Of a stretch of DNA of 32,510 nt, positions 1-7,587 are shown one piece after another; the first letter of the stretch is position 1, and every line of letters begins with the position of its first letter. A model generated the notes under the pieces. The model was given only the letters and a program-made list of their open reading frames with translations, had not been told where the DNA came from and made no database searches. The DNA is taken from contig NZ_JAIQZE010000017.1 in the NCBI RefSeq assembly GCF_020164595.1, positions 1 through 32,510 of the forward strand, written 5' to 3'. Made by a program: the position numbers and the translations under genes. This stretch comes from Psychroflexus longus (GTDB taxonomy: Bacteria; Bacteroidota; Bacteroidia; Flavobacteriales; Flavobacteriaceae).

Positions 1-85
1 TTTCTTCGACTACCTGAAGCTTAAAAGAAAGCGAATAATCTTTTTGGGTTCGCTTTACATACCCTTTATTTGTTGGTGATTCCAT
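1..85 (-). CDS. IS3-family transposase OrfA, N-terminal fragment (runs off the window)
   Basis: Reading the minus strand from the ATG at 85 gives 28 codons, open to the window edge, starting MESPTNKGYVKRTQKDYS. The segment KRTQKDYSLSFKLQVVEE resembles the N-terminus of IS150-type OrfA proteins, a helix-turn-helix DNA-binding subunit that is normally joined to the DDE-domain OrfB by -1 frameshifting. That family knowledge is from memory; only the beginning is visible, so activity and the presence of orfB cannot be judged. It differs from the transposase start at the right edge of the window, so the two are separate IS types. Confidence 0.7.
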   Translation of the reverse strand, partial: MESPTNKGYVKRTQKDYSLSFKLQVVEE

Positions 86-126
86 ATACACTTGATTTTA
101 GTGTATCGCTATATTAGGACGGGACA
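1..126 (-). mobile_element. IS3-family insertion sequence, partial (one end)
   Basis: This is the end of an insertion sequence that continues to the left of the window. On the minus strand it begins with TGTCCCGTCCTAATA (TG at 126-125), consistent with the TG...CA termini of IS3-family elements, and contains the start of an orfA at 85. A 7-bp inverted repeat (86-92 and 100-106, spacer 93-99) lies directly before the orfA start codon. The element boundary is inferred from the TG end; no target duplication can be checked because the other end is outside the window. Confidence 0.7.
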
Positions 127-141
127 TTTAATTTAAATAAA

Positions 142-165
142 AAACCACGCTGATTAGCGTGGTTT
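142..165. terminator. Rho-independent terminator after the small lipoprotein gene
   Basis: The arms AAACCACGC (142-150) and GCGTGGTTT (157-165) pair perfectly around the loop TGATTA. There are A's on the left side and T's on the right, so it could work in both directions. It ends the minus-strand unit galE-nnr-hutH-lipoprotein and separates it from the insertion sequence. Confidence 0.85.
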
Positions 166-191
166 TTTTGTTTGATTCTAAAAACTTAAAG

Positions 192-605
192 TTAGAAGTT
201 GTCGGATGAAATAACTACAAACGAGCTTGGCTCATTGTTGGTAGAAATATCTTCTGCTGTTATAATTATCCTAGAAGGTTTATAAGCAGTAGTTGTACTT
301 AAAGAACCTTTTCTTGTACTTGAAAACATCCCACTTGACATGTTTAGCTTTCCAAGGTTTTTGGTTCCTCTTGCGGTTTCAATCCACACTACATACATCT
401 CCTTTGGTGGATTTAAGCGTTCTGGATCGGTTAAGTTTTCAGCCTTCAAATCAATCTTGTAATTGTCATTCCCATCCTGCTTAACCTTTGCAGAAATGTC
501 AGCCCCTGGAACAATTTGAGAAACTGGAAAATTGACTTTTGTGCCACAAGATGTGATAAGGATTAATGCAAAAATTGATAACGTTAAGCTAATTTTATTT
601 TTCAT
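192..605 (-). CDS. Small lipoprotein of unknown function
   Basis: This is a 137-residue protein with a lipoprotein signal: Lys-rich start, hydrophobic stretch, then the lipobox ITSC with Cys20. The mature part has no motif I recognise with certainty. The stretch around residues 70-90 (YVVWIETARGTKNLGKL) faintly resembles the C-terminal domain of anti-sigma-K-type proteins, but the similarity is too weak to name it. It is the last gene of a minus-strand series, 50 bases after hutH and 26 bases before a strong terminator, so it may be co-transcribed with hutH. It is probably anchored in the periplasm or outer membrane. Confidence 0.75.
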   Translation of the reverse strand: MKNKISLTLSIFALILITSCGTKVNFPVSQIVPGADISAKVKQDGNDNYKIDLKAENLTDPERLNPPKEMYVVWIETARGTKNLGKLNMSSGMFSSTRKGSLSTTTAYKPSRIIITAEDISTNNEPSSFVVISSDNF

Positions 606-655
606 GGTTTAATATTTATGTTATAATTTAATTTACAACAATTATACGCCCTATC

Positions 656-2146
656 CTAATATTCATAGTGTTTTATAAAATTTATTGCTTTTGTAATTTC
701 AGATGACATAATTCTGTCTTCTTTTACAATTGGCACTTTTTTTCTAAACGCCTTCAAAATAGATTCAACAGTCGGGGAACTTGTCATTGGTAATCTAAAA
801 TACATGGCCTGAGAGGCGTTGAAAAGCTCTATCGCTAGAATTCGCTCCACATTATCTACAATCCTATTGAGCTTTGTCACAGCGTTTGCTCCCATACTGA
901 CATGATCTTCTTGTCCATTGGAAGACACTATAGAATCAACACTTGCAGGAGTACATAACTGTTTATTTTGACTTACAATACTTGCTGCCGTGTATTGAGG
1001 AATCATGAATCCACTATGAAGTCCAGGAGAGCTCACTTGAAAAGTAGGCAAACCCCGTAAATCAGAAACGAGCTGATAAATTCTTCTTTCAGAAATATTA
1101 CCAATTTCACTTACTGCTATAGACATTACATCTGCTGAAATAGCTAAAGCCTGGCCATGAAAATTTCCTCCAGATATAATTTTATCTTCCTCTACAAAGA
1201 CATTAGGATTATCGGTTACACTATTGATTTCTGTTAATAAAGTTTGCTCAACATACCGCAAAGCATCTCTAGTTGCACCGTGAACTTGAGGGACACATCT
1301 GAATGAATAAGGATCCTGGACATTTTGTTTTTGATTTTCTGCGATCTGGCTTCCTTTAAGCAACTCCCGTATTTTTTCTGCAGTTTCAATTTGCCCCTTA
1401 TGAGGTCTAACCTGGTGGACCAAATCGTCAAATGGTGCCATATTACAGTCAAAAGCATCTATAGAGATGGATGCTATTTTGTCCGCCCATTTCATTAATC
1501 GCTTAGTTTTTAAAACATTTCTTAGTAAATACGCACTCATAAACTGAGTACCATTGAGCAAAGCCAGTCCTTCCTTTGACTGAAGCACTAATGGCTCCCA
1601 GCCAAATTTTTGTTTTAAAACTGAAGCCTTTTTTAATTTCCCATTTATGCTGACTTCCCCTTTTCCCAGAAGAGGTAATGCCAAATGTGCTAAAGGAGCT
1701 AAATCACCAGAAGCCCCTAAAGAACCAAGCTCAAAAACCAACGGCATTACATCTTCATTATAGAGTTGTATAAGCCTTTCCACAAGCCCCAGTGAAACCC
1801 CAGAATTACCATAGCTTAGAGATTGAATTTTCAGCAACAGCATTAATTTCACAATCGAATCATCAACCTTATCACCAAGCCCACAAGCATGAGACATCAC
1901 CAGGTTTTCCTGTAAAAAAGTAAGTTTTCCTTCACTTATTTTGATGTTACATAAAGATCCAAATCCAGTATTCACTCCATATATAGGGTATTCACTCTCT
2001 TTTTGCTTTTTGTCCAGATAGGCTCTAGCATTACTGATTTTGGAAACTGCTTCTTCGCTTAGTGCTAGCTTATAATTTCCATCTATCAAAGTTTGAATTT
2101 GAGAAAAGCCGAGAACTGTGGAATCTATATAATGGATCTGTGACAT
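656..2146 (-). CDS. hutH: Histidine ammonia-lyase
   Basis: This enzyme converts L-histidine to trans-urocanate and ammonia, the first step of histidine breakdown, in the cytoplasm. The 496-residue length fits the family. The catalytic tyrosine motif YGVNTGFG lies at 56-63. The Ala-Ser-Gly triad that cyclises into the MIO electrophile is at 145-147 within GSLGASGDLAPLAH. Ser85-His86 in MSHACG is the pair expected for histidine-specific enzymes; tyrosine and phenylalanine lyases carry His-Leu or Phe-Leu there. QDPYSFRCVPQVHGA is also typical. No hutU, hutI or hutG is nearby, so the rest of the pathway must lie elsewhere. It sits 38 bases after nnr in the same direction. Confidence 0.95.
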   Translation of the reverse strand: MSQIHYIDSTVLGFSQIQTLIDGNYKLALSEEAVSKISNARAYLDKKQKESEYPIYGVNTGFGSLCNIKISEGKLTFLQENLVMSHACGLGDKVDDSIVKLMLLLKIQSLSYGNSGVSLGLVERLIQLYNEDVMPLVFELGSLGASGDLAPLAHLALPLLGKGEVSINGKLKKASVLKQKFGWEPLVLQSKEGLALLNGTQFMSAYLLRNVLKTKRLMKWADKIASISIDAFDCNMAPFDDLVHQVRPHKGQIETAEKIRELLKGSQIAENQKQNVQDPYSFRCVPQVHGATRDALRYVEQTLLTEINSVTDNPNVFVEEDKIISGGNFHGQALAISADVMSIAVSEIGNISERRIYQLVSDLRGLPTFQVSSPGLHSGFMIPQYTAASIVSQNKQLCTPASVDSIVSSNGQEDHVSMGANAVTKLNRIVDNVERILAIELFNASQAMYFRLPMTSSPTVESILKAFRKKVPIVKEDRIMSSEITKAINFIKHYEY

Positions 2147-2184
2147 CTAATTATCTTTTCTCAAAGATAATATTTAAGAATTGT

Positions 2185-3693
2185 TCAACCCTTTAGTTTA
2201 GAGAAAGTATAACCAAAATAGTTGATAAGGTCTGAAGCTATTAAGCTTTCTTCAGAAGTTTTATCAGAAACCAAATCACCAGCAAACCCATGAATGTATG
2301 CTCCCAAAACTGCAGCATTTAGGCTAGAATAACCCTGAGCCAATAATCCAGTGATAAGACCAGTCAAAACATCACCACTTCCCGCTGTAGCCATGCCAGA
2401 GTTACCAGTAGAATTTACAAAAACTTCATTTCTGTAGACACATAATGTATAAGCATCTTTTGCTAAAACTATAAGATCATGTTTTTTAGAAAGTTCTTTA
2501 ATTTTTTCTAATTTTTCAAAATCATCTTTCCAGCTACCCACCAATTTTTGCAATTCTCCTGGGTGTGGGGTTAGAATAGATTTCTTCGGAATTTTATGTA
2601 ACACATCTTTATGTTCTGCGATTAGGTTTAACGCATCTGCATCAATTACTAAAGGTTGAGTGGAATTTTCTAACCATGATTCTAAAGCTTTCTGAGCATG
2701 ATTTGATTTCCCAATTCCTATACCAATACCAACAGCATCAGGTTGAAAATCCAGATCTTCATAACTTATAAAATTCTCTGATTTATTGTTTATCAACATG
2801 GCTTCAGGCAGATACTGAAGTAAAGCATCATGTCCTCTGCTTGGCATCATTACGCTTGTTTTGCCTACTCCCGAGCGCATACAAGAGGAAGCCGAGAGCA
2901 ATACACTGCCGAGCATAAGTTGACTGCCACCCACTATTACTGCATGGCCGTAAGTTCCTTTGTGAGAAAATCTGGATCTGCACTTCAAAAGTCTTTTGGC
3001 ATAATTCGAGTCAATAAAAACAGTTTCAGCAGACATTTGCTCTAGTCTTTCTTCACTCAATCCAATATTTATAATTTTAATATCTCCTACAAAACCTGAA
3101 TAATCTGGAAGATAAAGTGAAAACTTAGGAGTTTGGAACGTAAGAGTAATATCCGACCTAAAGACTTGCTCACCTTCCTCTGGTGATTGGTGCATGTACA
3201 TTCCACTTGGCACATCAATGGCGAAAGTTTTAGGAGAATTTTCTTTTACTGACTTTATTAAGTTTTGGACAAAATCTGGCATTGGTCTATTGAGACCCAC
3301 TCCAAAAATGGAATCAATGACGATATCTTGCGAGTCAAAGCTAGGAAGTTTTGAGTTTTCATCAATTTCTTCGATTTTACACTTCGACTGCTTTTTTAGC
3401 CTTTCAAGATTTTTTTGATTGTCTTCTGAACGTGATGATGTAAAATTGACAAGATAAACATCAACATCATAAGCATCCTCTGCTAAAAAATAGGCAATCG
3501 CTAAGCCGTCACCTCCGTTATTTCCTGAACCAGCCAGGATTTTGATTTTTCTAACATCTGAAGTAATATGAATCTTGAGTTCTTCATAAGCCATTCCTGC
3601 CGCTCTTTCCATGAGTTCCCATGAACTTATATGCTGTTCTTTACAACTAAACTGATCTAGATCTGAAAGTTGAGAGGCATTTAAGATTTTCAT
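2185..3693 (-). CDS. nnr: Bifunctional NAD(P)H-hydrate epimerase / ADP-dependent NAD(P)H-hydrate dehydratase
   Basis: This two-domain metabolite-repair enzyme (502 residues) restores NAD(P)H from its hydrated forms. The N-terminal epimerase (YjeF_N, about 1-215) carries GNNGGDG at 57-63 and the conserved IDSIFGVGLNR segment around 126-136. The C-terminal ribokinase-fold dehydratase (about 235-500) has TPHPGE at 375-380 and NSGMATAGSGD at 431-441, with Asp441 the expected catalytic aspartate. Both halves look complete. It lies 15 bases after galE and 38 before hutH on the same strand, so the three are probably co-transcribed, although their functions are unrelated. Confidence 0.95.
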   Translation of the reverse strand: MKILNASQLSDLDQFSCKEQHISSWELMERAAGMAYEELKIHITSDVRKIKILAGSGNNGGDGLAIAYFLAEDAYDVDVYLVNFTSSRSEDNQKNLERLKKQSKCKIEEIDENSKLPSFDSQDIVIDSIFGVGLNRPMPDFVQNLIKSVKENSPKTFAIDVPSGMYMHQSPEEGEQVFRSDITLTFQTPKFSLYLPDYSGFVGDIKIINIGLSEERLEQMSAETVFIDSNYAKRLLKCRSRFSHKGTYGHAVIVGGSQLMLGSVLLSASSCMRSGVGKTSVMMPSRGHDALLQYLPEAMLINNKSENFISYEDLDFQPDAVGIGIGIGKSNHAQKALESWLENSTQPLVIDADALNLIAEHKDVLHKIPKKSILTPHPGELQKLVGSWKDDFEKLEKIKELSKKHDLIVLAKDAYTLCVYRNEVFVNSTGNSGMATAGSGDVLTGLITGLLAQGYSSLNAAVLGAYIHGFAGDLVSDKTSEESLIASDLINYFGYTFSKLKG

Positions 3694-3708
3694 AGAATTA
3701 TATTTTAA

Positions 3709-4728
3709 TTAGAGTTTATGCTGTCTCTTCTCCCATTCCCAGGCATCATTCAAAGCTTGTTCTAAATTCCTTTTGGCTTTCCAACCCAAAACATCATTGG
3801 CTTTACTTGTTTCCGCATAAGCTGCAATAACATCTCCCGGCCGCCTATCTACAATTTTATAATTTAAATTTTCTTCTGAGGCACTTTCAAAAGCCTCTAT
3901 GACTTCCAAAACAGATGATCCAACGCCAGTTCCAACATTGAAAACTTCATAACTATCTTCTGCTTTAGAAGATAGTAAACGTTCAAGTGCGACAACATGG
4001 GCTTCTGCCAAATCCATCACATGAATATAATCGCGGATGCAAGTTCCGTCTGCTGTTGGATAATCATTTCCAAACACAGATAATTGTTCGCGTTTACCGA
4101 TAGCTGTTTGAGTAATAAAAGGAACCAAATTTTGTGGTGTACCCATAGGCAATTCTCCAATTTCTGCTGATGGATGTGCGCCAATAGGGTTAAAATATCT
4201 AAGTGATATTGCTTTCAGCTTGCCGTTTGCTTTACAAGTATCTGTAATGATTTCTTCACCAATTTGTTTTGTGTTTCCATAAGGAGACATTGCTTTTTTT
4301 ATTGGAGCATCCTCAGAAATAGGAAATCTTTCAGCTTCTCCATAAACTGTACACGAAGAACTAAAGATGATATTCTGTTTTGGTAAGTTTACTAGATTTT
4401 GAAGCAAATAGGTAAGCGCTGCTATATTGTTTTCATAGTAAAGTAATGGATTTTTAACACTCTCTCCTACTGCTTTTGATGCAGCAAAGTGAATCACACC
4501 AGCAATATCCTGATGTTTGACGAAAAACTCTTTTAAACTGAGCTTATCTCTTAAATCTAATTTTTCAAAGTCTGGAGATTTTGATGAGATGTTTGTAATT
4601 CCTTCAAGTACTTTCAAGGAAGAGTTTGAAAGATTATCTATAACAACTACGTCGTATCCTTTATGCTGTAAAGCGACTACAGTATGTGACCCTATAAAGC
4701 CAAGTCCACCTGTTACTAGTATTTTCAT
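3709..4728 (-). CDS. galE: UDP-glucose 4-epimerase
   Basis: This is an extended short-chain dehydrogenase/reductase of 339 residues that interconverts UDP-glucose and UDP-galactose. The NAD-binding motif GGLGFIGS is at 7-14. The catalytic Ser/Thr region SSSCTVYG is at 123-130, and the Tyr150-xxx-Lys154 pair lies in SPYGNTK. The sequences RYFNPIGAH and GTCIRDYIHVMDLA are characteristic GalE signatures, separating it from the HexNAc-specific epimerase at 23782. It is the first gene of the minus-strand series galE-nnr-hutH. It may supply UDP-galactose for surface polysaccharides, but it is not next to the polysaccharide unit. Confidence 0.95.
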   Translation of the reverse strand: MKILVTGGLGFIGSHTVVALQHKGYDVVVIDNLSNSSLKVLEGITNISSKSPDFEKLDLRDKLSLKEFFVKHQDIAGVIHFAASKAVGESVKNPLLYYENNIAALTYLLQNLVNLPKQNIIFSSSCTVYGEAERFPISEDAPIKKAMSPYGNTKQIGEEIITDTCKANGKLKAISLRYFNPIGAHPSAEIGELPMGTPQNLVPFITQTAIGKREQLSVFGNDYPTADGTCIRDYIHVMDLAEAHVVALERLLSSKAEDSYEVFNVGTGVGSSVLEVIEAFESASEENLNYKIVDRRPGDVIAAYAETSKANDVLGWKAKRNLEQALNDAWEWEKRQHKL

Positions 4729-4793
4729 TCATTAAGATTGTTAAAATTTACCTGCAAAATACAAAAATTACAAGGCTCAAGCATTGTAAAGCT

Positions 4794-4801
4794 TACTTTT
4801 G
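4794..4801 (+). promoter_or_regulatory. Bacteroidota -7 promoter box (TACTTTTG)
   Basis: This is an exact match to the TAnnTTTG -7 consensus of Bacteroidota, 13 bases before the start codon of the DUF3817 gene at 4815. No convincing -33 TTG is seen at the usual distance. Confidence 0.5.
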
Positions 4802-4814
4802 AATAAAAAAATAA

Positions 4815-5105
4815 ATGTCACAAAACGACACATCGATTAAGATTTTTAGATGGGTAAGCATTTTAGAAGCTATCTCTTTTTTGCTCCTTCTTTTTATAGC
4901 TATGCCGCTAAAATACATTTGGGATATGCCAGAATATGTAAGAATTGTAGGTATGGCCCACGGTATTCTTTTTATACTTTATCTTTTTGGTGGATATTGG
5001 ATGTTTGAAAAACTTAACTGGTCCGTAAAGGTACTGTTCATCGTATTCTTAAGTTCTATTTTACCTTTTGGTCCATTTGTAGTAGAACGTAAGTATTTGC
5101 CTTAA
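4815..5105 (+). CDS. DUF3817 small integral membrane protein
   Basis: This is a 96-residue protein with about three predicted membrane helices (roughly 13-33, 44-62 and 72-90). The pattern RWVSILEAISFLLLLFIAMPLKY, then GMAHGILFILYLF, then LPFGPFVVERK is typical of the DUF3817 family, whose function is unknown to me. Its stop codon (5103-5105) directly abuts the stop codon of the convergent thioesterase gene (5106-5108), leaving no intergenic base. Confidence 0.9.
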   Translation: MSQNDTSIKIFRWVSILEAISFLLLLFIAMPLKYIWDMPEYVRIVGMAHGILFILYLFGGYWMFEKLNWSVKVLFIVFLSSILPFGPFVVERKYLP

Positions 5106-5504
5106 TTAGTACTCATCATCATTCAATCTATCTTTGACAAATTCAACCTTAGTTTTTCCATGAGGTTTTGCGTTACCATTTTCATCTAAGCTTACCATTA
5201 TTATCTTATCCACGATAATGATAGTTTTTCTGGTCATTTTATTTCTGACTTCGCATTTTAGGGTAAGCGAGGCATTTCCAAATTTTACGACTTCTATTCC
5301 TATTTCTACAATGTCACCTTGTCGAGCAGAGCTTTTGAAATCAATTTCACTCATATATTTGGTGACTGTCTTTTGATTTTCCAATTGAATGATAGAGTAC
5401 AATGCTGCTTCCTCATCTATCCAAGCCAGGAGCTTACCTCCAAACAAAGTTCCGTTGGGATTCAGATCTTCAGGTTTTATCCATTTTCTTGTGTGAAATC
5501 TCAT
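5106..5504 (-). CDS. Acyl-CoA thioesterase, hotdog fold (YciA/cytosolic acyl-CoA hydrolase type)
   Basis: This 132-residue single hotdog-domain protein is expected to hydrolyse acyl-CoA to free fatty acid and CoA. NPNGTLFGG (15-23) followed by Asp30 in AWIDEEAA is the hallmark of the acyl-CoA hydrolase subfamily, with the Asp as the likely catalytic residue. Substrate chain length cannot be told from sequence. It lies 16 bases downstream of the NUDIX gene in the same direction, so the two may be co-transcribed. No terminator is visible between it and the convergent DUF3817 gene. Confidence 0.88.
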   Translation of the reverse strand: MRFHTRKWIKPEDLNPNGTLFGGKLLAWIDEEAALYSIIQLENQKTVTKYMSEIDFKSSARQGDIVEIGIEVVKFGNASLTLKCEVRNKMTRKTIIIVDKIIMVSLDENGNAKPHGKTKVEFVKDRLNDDEY

Positions 5505-5520
5505 AAATATTGAATTTTAG

Positions 5521-5943
5521 TTATTTAAATTTTAATGCATCTTCTATAATTTCATAATGATCAAAAGCTAATTCAGGTAGATCTTGAAAATTAAACCAAC
5601 GTGCTTCACCGGCATCATCATCAGCTTCAACCTTAATTTTATAATCAATCACTGCAAGGAAAGCAAAAGTAATCGTCCTGCTTCTTGGATCTCGATCTTG
5701 TTTATCATAGTAACCCAAAAATTTCATTTGATCGGAGTTCAAATCTAGATGTGTTTCTTCTTTTAATTCTCTTTGACATGCTTTAACCACGAGCTCATCA
5801 GCATTAACAAAACCACCTGGTAATGCCCAGTGATTTTTAAAGGGTTCGTTTTTTCTTTTAATTAATAACAAATTCAGCTCTTGATTTTCCTTTGAAAATA
5901 TTACAGCGTCTACAGTAATATTAATAGGTTGTGATATTGACAT
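5521..5943 (-). CDS. NUDIX hydrolase
   Basis: This is a 140-residue NUDIX protein. The Nudix box is Gly44-x5-Glu50-x7-REL(58-60)-x-EE(62-63)-x-x-Leu66, complete for metal and pyrophosphate binding; Thr64 replaces the common Gly in EExG. LLLIKRKNEPFKNHWALPGG precedes the box. The pattern resembles the ADP-ribose pyrophosphatase/NrtR-like branch (NITVDAVIF at the start), but there is no C-terminal DNA-binding wing, so it is an enzyme rather than an NrtR-type regulator. The substrate is unknown. Confidence 0.9.
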   Translation of the reverse strand: MSISQPINITVDAVIFSKENQELNLLLIKRKNEPFKNHWALPGGFVNADELVVKACQRELKEETHLDLNSDQMKFLGYYDKQDRDPRSRTITFAFLAVIDYKIKVEADDDAGEARWFNFQDLPELAFDHYEIIEDALKFK

Positions 5944-6051
5944 TAGTAAAATTTAAAGTATGAATATCCTTGTTTTCACTTTATTAATTTTTAAAAAAAA
6001 AGAATAAATAAGCATAAAACATTCGTAAGATCTCCTTTTTTTAAAATAAAA

Positions 6052-6073
6052 AACCCTTCAAAAATGAAGGGTT
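6052..6073 (-). terminator. Rho-independent terminator of the fasciclin gene
   Basis: The arms AACCCTTCA (6052-6060) and TGAAGGGTT (6065-6073) pair perfectly around a four-base loop. Read on the minus strand the stem is followed by a T-rich run. It lies 27 bases after the stop of the fasciclin lipoprotein gene. Confidence 0.8.
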
Positions 6074-6100
6074 ATAATTATAAAATTGTGTTTTTACAAT

Positions 6101-6694
6101 TTATGATTTTGGCATTACTACAGTATCAATAGCATGTATTACTCCATTAGAAGCGTCAACATCTGTGATTACGATAGTCGATGTGTTACCATTAGCATCA
6201 GTTAGAATAACATTTTCACCATCTAGGCTTGCTGTTAATTCTCCACCTTGTACTGTAGGTATTGTAAAGCTTCCTCCGTTATCGTTGATAGCAGCTACTA
6301 CATCTGCTGCCAAAAATTCACCAGAAACAACATGGTAAGTTAAAATTCCAGTTAATGCATCTTTGCTTTCTGCTTCTAATAAAGAAGCAACTGTACCTTC
6401 TGGTAATTTTGCAAAAGCATCATTGGTTGGAGCAAATACTGTAAATGGGCCTTCACTGCTAAGAGTTTCAACTAGTTCTGCTGCTTTTACAGCAGTTACA
6501 AGTGTACTGAAATCATCATTTCCGGAAGCAACTCCAACAATAGTTTGTTGCTCTTCCATTGCTTCATCTGCAGAAGTTTCAGCTTCCATAGTAGTTTCTT
6601 CTTGTTCAGTTTCTTTTTCTTTACTTTCATTGTTTTTGCATGAAGTAAAAGCAATCATAGCAATTACGCTTAGACTTAAAAATAATTTTTTCAT
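6101..6694 (-). CDS. Fasciclin (FAS1) domain lipoprotein
   Basis: This 197-residue surface or periplasmic lipoprotein has the lipobox FTSC with Cys19. A Glu/Thr-rich linker (about 21-50) leads to one FAS1 domain (about 55-195). The domain shows the H1 motif FTVFAPTNDAF (84-94), the central LTYHVVSGEF (118-127) and the H2-like NGVIHAIDTVVMP (183-195). FAS1 domains usually mediate adhesion; the ligand is unknown. The linker is strongly acidic. A -7 box TATTTTTG lies 23 bases upstream of the start, and a hairpin terminator follows, so it is a single-gene unit. Confidence 0.93.
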   Translation of the reverse strand: MKKLFLSLSVIAMIAFTSCKNNESKEKETEQEETTMEAETSADEAMEEQQTIVGVASGNDDFSTLVTAVKAAELVETLSSEGPFTVFAPTNDAFAKLPEGTVASLLEAESKDALTGILTYHVVSGEFLAADVVAAINDNGGSFTIPTVQGGELTASLDGENVILTDANGNTSTIVITDVDASNGVIHAIDTVVMPKS

Positions 6695-6717
6695 AGTAAT
6701 TCTATTTGTTTATTGTT

Positions 6718-6725
6718 CAAAAATA
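6718..6725 (-). promoter_or_regulatory. Bacteroidota -7 promoter box (TATTTTTG) of the fasciclin gene
   Basis: On the minus strand TATTTTTG matches TAnnTTTG and stands 23 bases before the ATG at 6694. The 398-base gap 6695-7092 holds this box, the regulator's palindrome and -7 box at its right end, and otherwise AT-rich sequence in which I see nothing. Confidence 0.5.
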
Positions 6726-7050
6726 TTCTAAAAACAATAAACAATATTAATATACGTTATAATTTTTTGTTAATTAAATTCAATATAATCAATACTTTTG
6801 AAGCTATATAGGCGTTTTATTTCAAGTTAAAAACCTAGTATATTTTAAGAGTTTTAGAGTCCTCAATTAAACTTGATATCCATTTTCATCTAGATTTTCT
6901 TTGTAAATACTAAACTTTCTAATTTTTAACGCAATTTTCAGTGAACACTTAAAGAGATAGTGATTATTAAAATTTCAGAATGTAAACAGATCATTAGATT
7001 GAAAATCATAATTGAATTTTAGGATGCAATTGTTAACATTAATTTATGCG

Positions 7051-7080
7051 ATTTTAGTTCGGTTGAAGCCGAACTAAAAT
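7051..7080. promoter_or_regulatory. 30-bp palindrome, probable operator of the GbsR-like regulator
   Basis: The arms ATTTTAGTTCGG (7051-7062) and CCGAACTAAAAT (7069-7080) are exact reverse complements around the spacer TTGAAG. The palindrome touches the -7 box at 7081 and covers the region where the -33 contact would be. This is the expected place for a dimeric winged-helix repressor to block RNA polymerase. Binding by the adjacent regulator is inferred. Confidence 0.75.
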
Positions 7081-7088
7081 TACATTTG
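7081..7088 (+). promoter_or_regulatory. Bacteroidota -7 promoter box (TACATTTG) of the efflux operon
   Basis: This is an exact TAnnTTTG match, immediately after the palindrome and only four bases before the ATG at 7093. Transcription would start at or within a few bases of the start codon, suggesting a leaderless messenger. I see no clear -33 box. Confidence 0.65.
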
Positions 7089-7092
7089 CCCG

Positions 7093-7587
7093 ATGAAATT
7101 CACAGATGATAATTTATTAACCTCCAATGTAAAACTCATTAAAGAGTTGAGTGAGCATTTTGAAAAAGAGCATGACCTGCCCCCTTTAGCCTCGAGGATA
7201 TATTCAAATTTAATTTTATCTGAAGTGGAGTCCCTTACTTTTGAAGAAATAATAAAAATTACTTCTGCGAGTAAAAGTTCAGTCTCAAATCAACTCAACT
7301 TTTTAATTGAAGAAGGTCGCGTCGATTTCTATTTTAAAAACGATAAGAGAAAACGGTATTTCAAAACCAACCAGGACTATCTGAAAAGAACACTTGAATT
7401 ACATTTAGAAAAAATTCAAAGAGAAATAACAATGCTTAGCAAGATCATATGTTTTAAGAAAGATCAGGATTTCAACAAAACCCGTGTCGGAATTTTTAAA
7501 AATCACCTTGAAAGTGAAGAAAAAAACATAAAAGCAACTATTGAACAGTTAAAACAAACGAGCAATAATTTAGAACATGAAAATTAA
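7093..7587 (+). CDS. GbsR/MarR-like winged-helix transcriptional regulator of the efflux operon
   Basis: This is a 164-residue DNA-binding protein. The winged helix lies at about 25-100: the helix-turn-helix part is LTFEEIIKITSASKSSVSNQLNFL, and the wing RVDFYFKNDKRKRYFK has the basic hairpin expected there. The C-terminus is charged and helical, probably a coiled-coil dimerisation segment. The overall pattern fits the GbsR-type branch of the MarR superfamily. Its end overlaps the start of the membrane-fusion gene by 11 bases, so it is co-transcribed with the RND pump it presumably represses. The start at 7093 is supported by the -7 box ending four bases upstream and by the lack of another early in-frame Met. 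Confidence 0.85.
   Translation: MKFTDDNLLTSNVKLIKELSEHFEKEHDLPPLASRIYSNLILSEVESLTFEEIIKITSASKSSVSNQLNFLIEEGRVDFYFKNDKRKRYFKTNQDYLKRTLELHLEKIQREITMLSKIICFKKDQDFNKTRVGIFKNHLESEEKNIKATIEQLKQTSNNLEHEN

Noticed and set aside
656-2146. Tyrosine or phenylalanine ammonia-lyase instead of HutH
   Set aside because: The selectivity pair is Ser85-His86, as in histidine enzymes, not His-Leu or Phe-Leu.
6363-6731. A 122-residue open frame opposite the fasciclin gene
   Set aside because: It lies antisense to a well-supported gene, is low in complexity (Ser/Val-rich) and has no recognisable domain.
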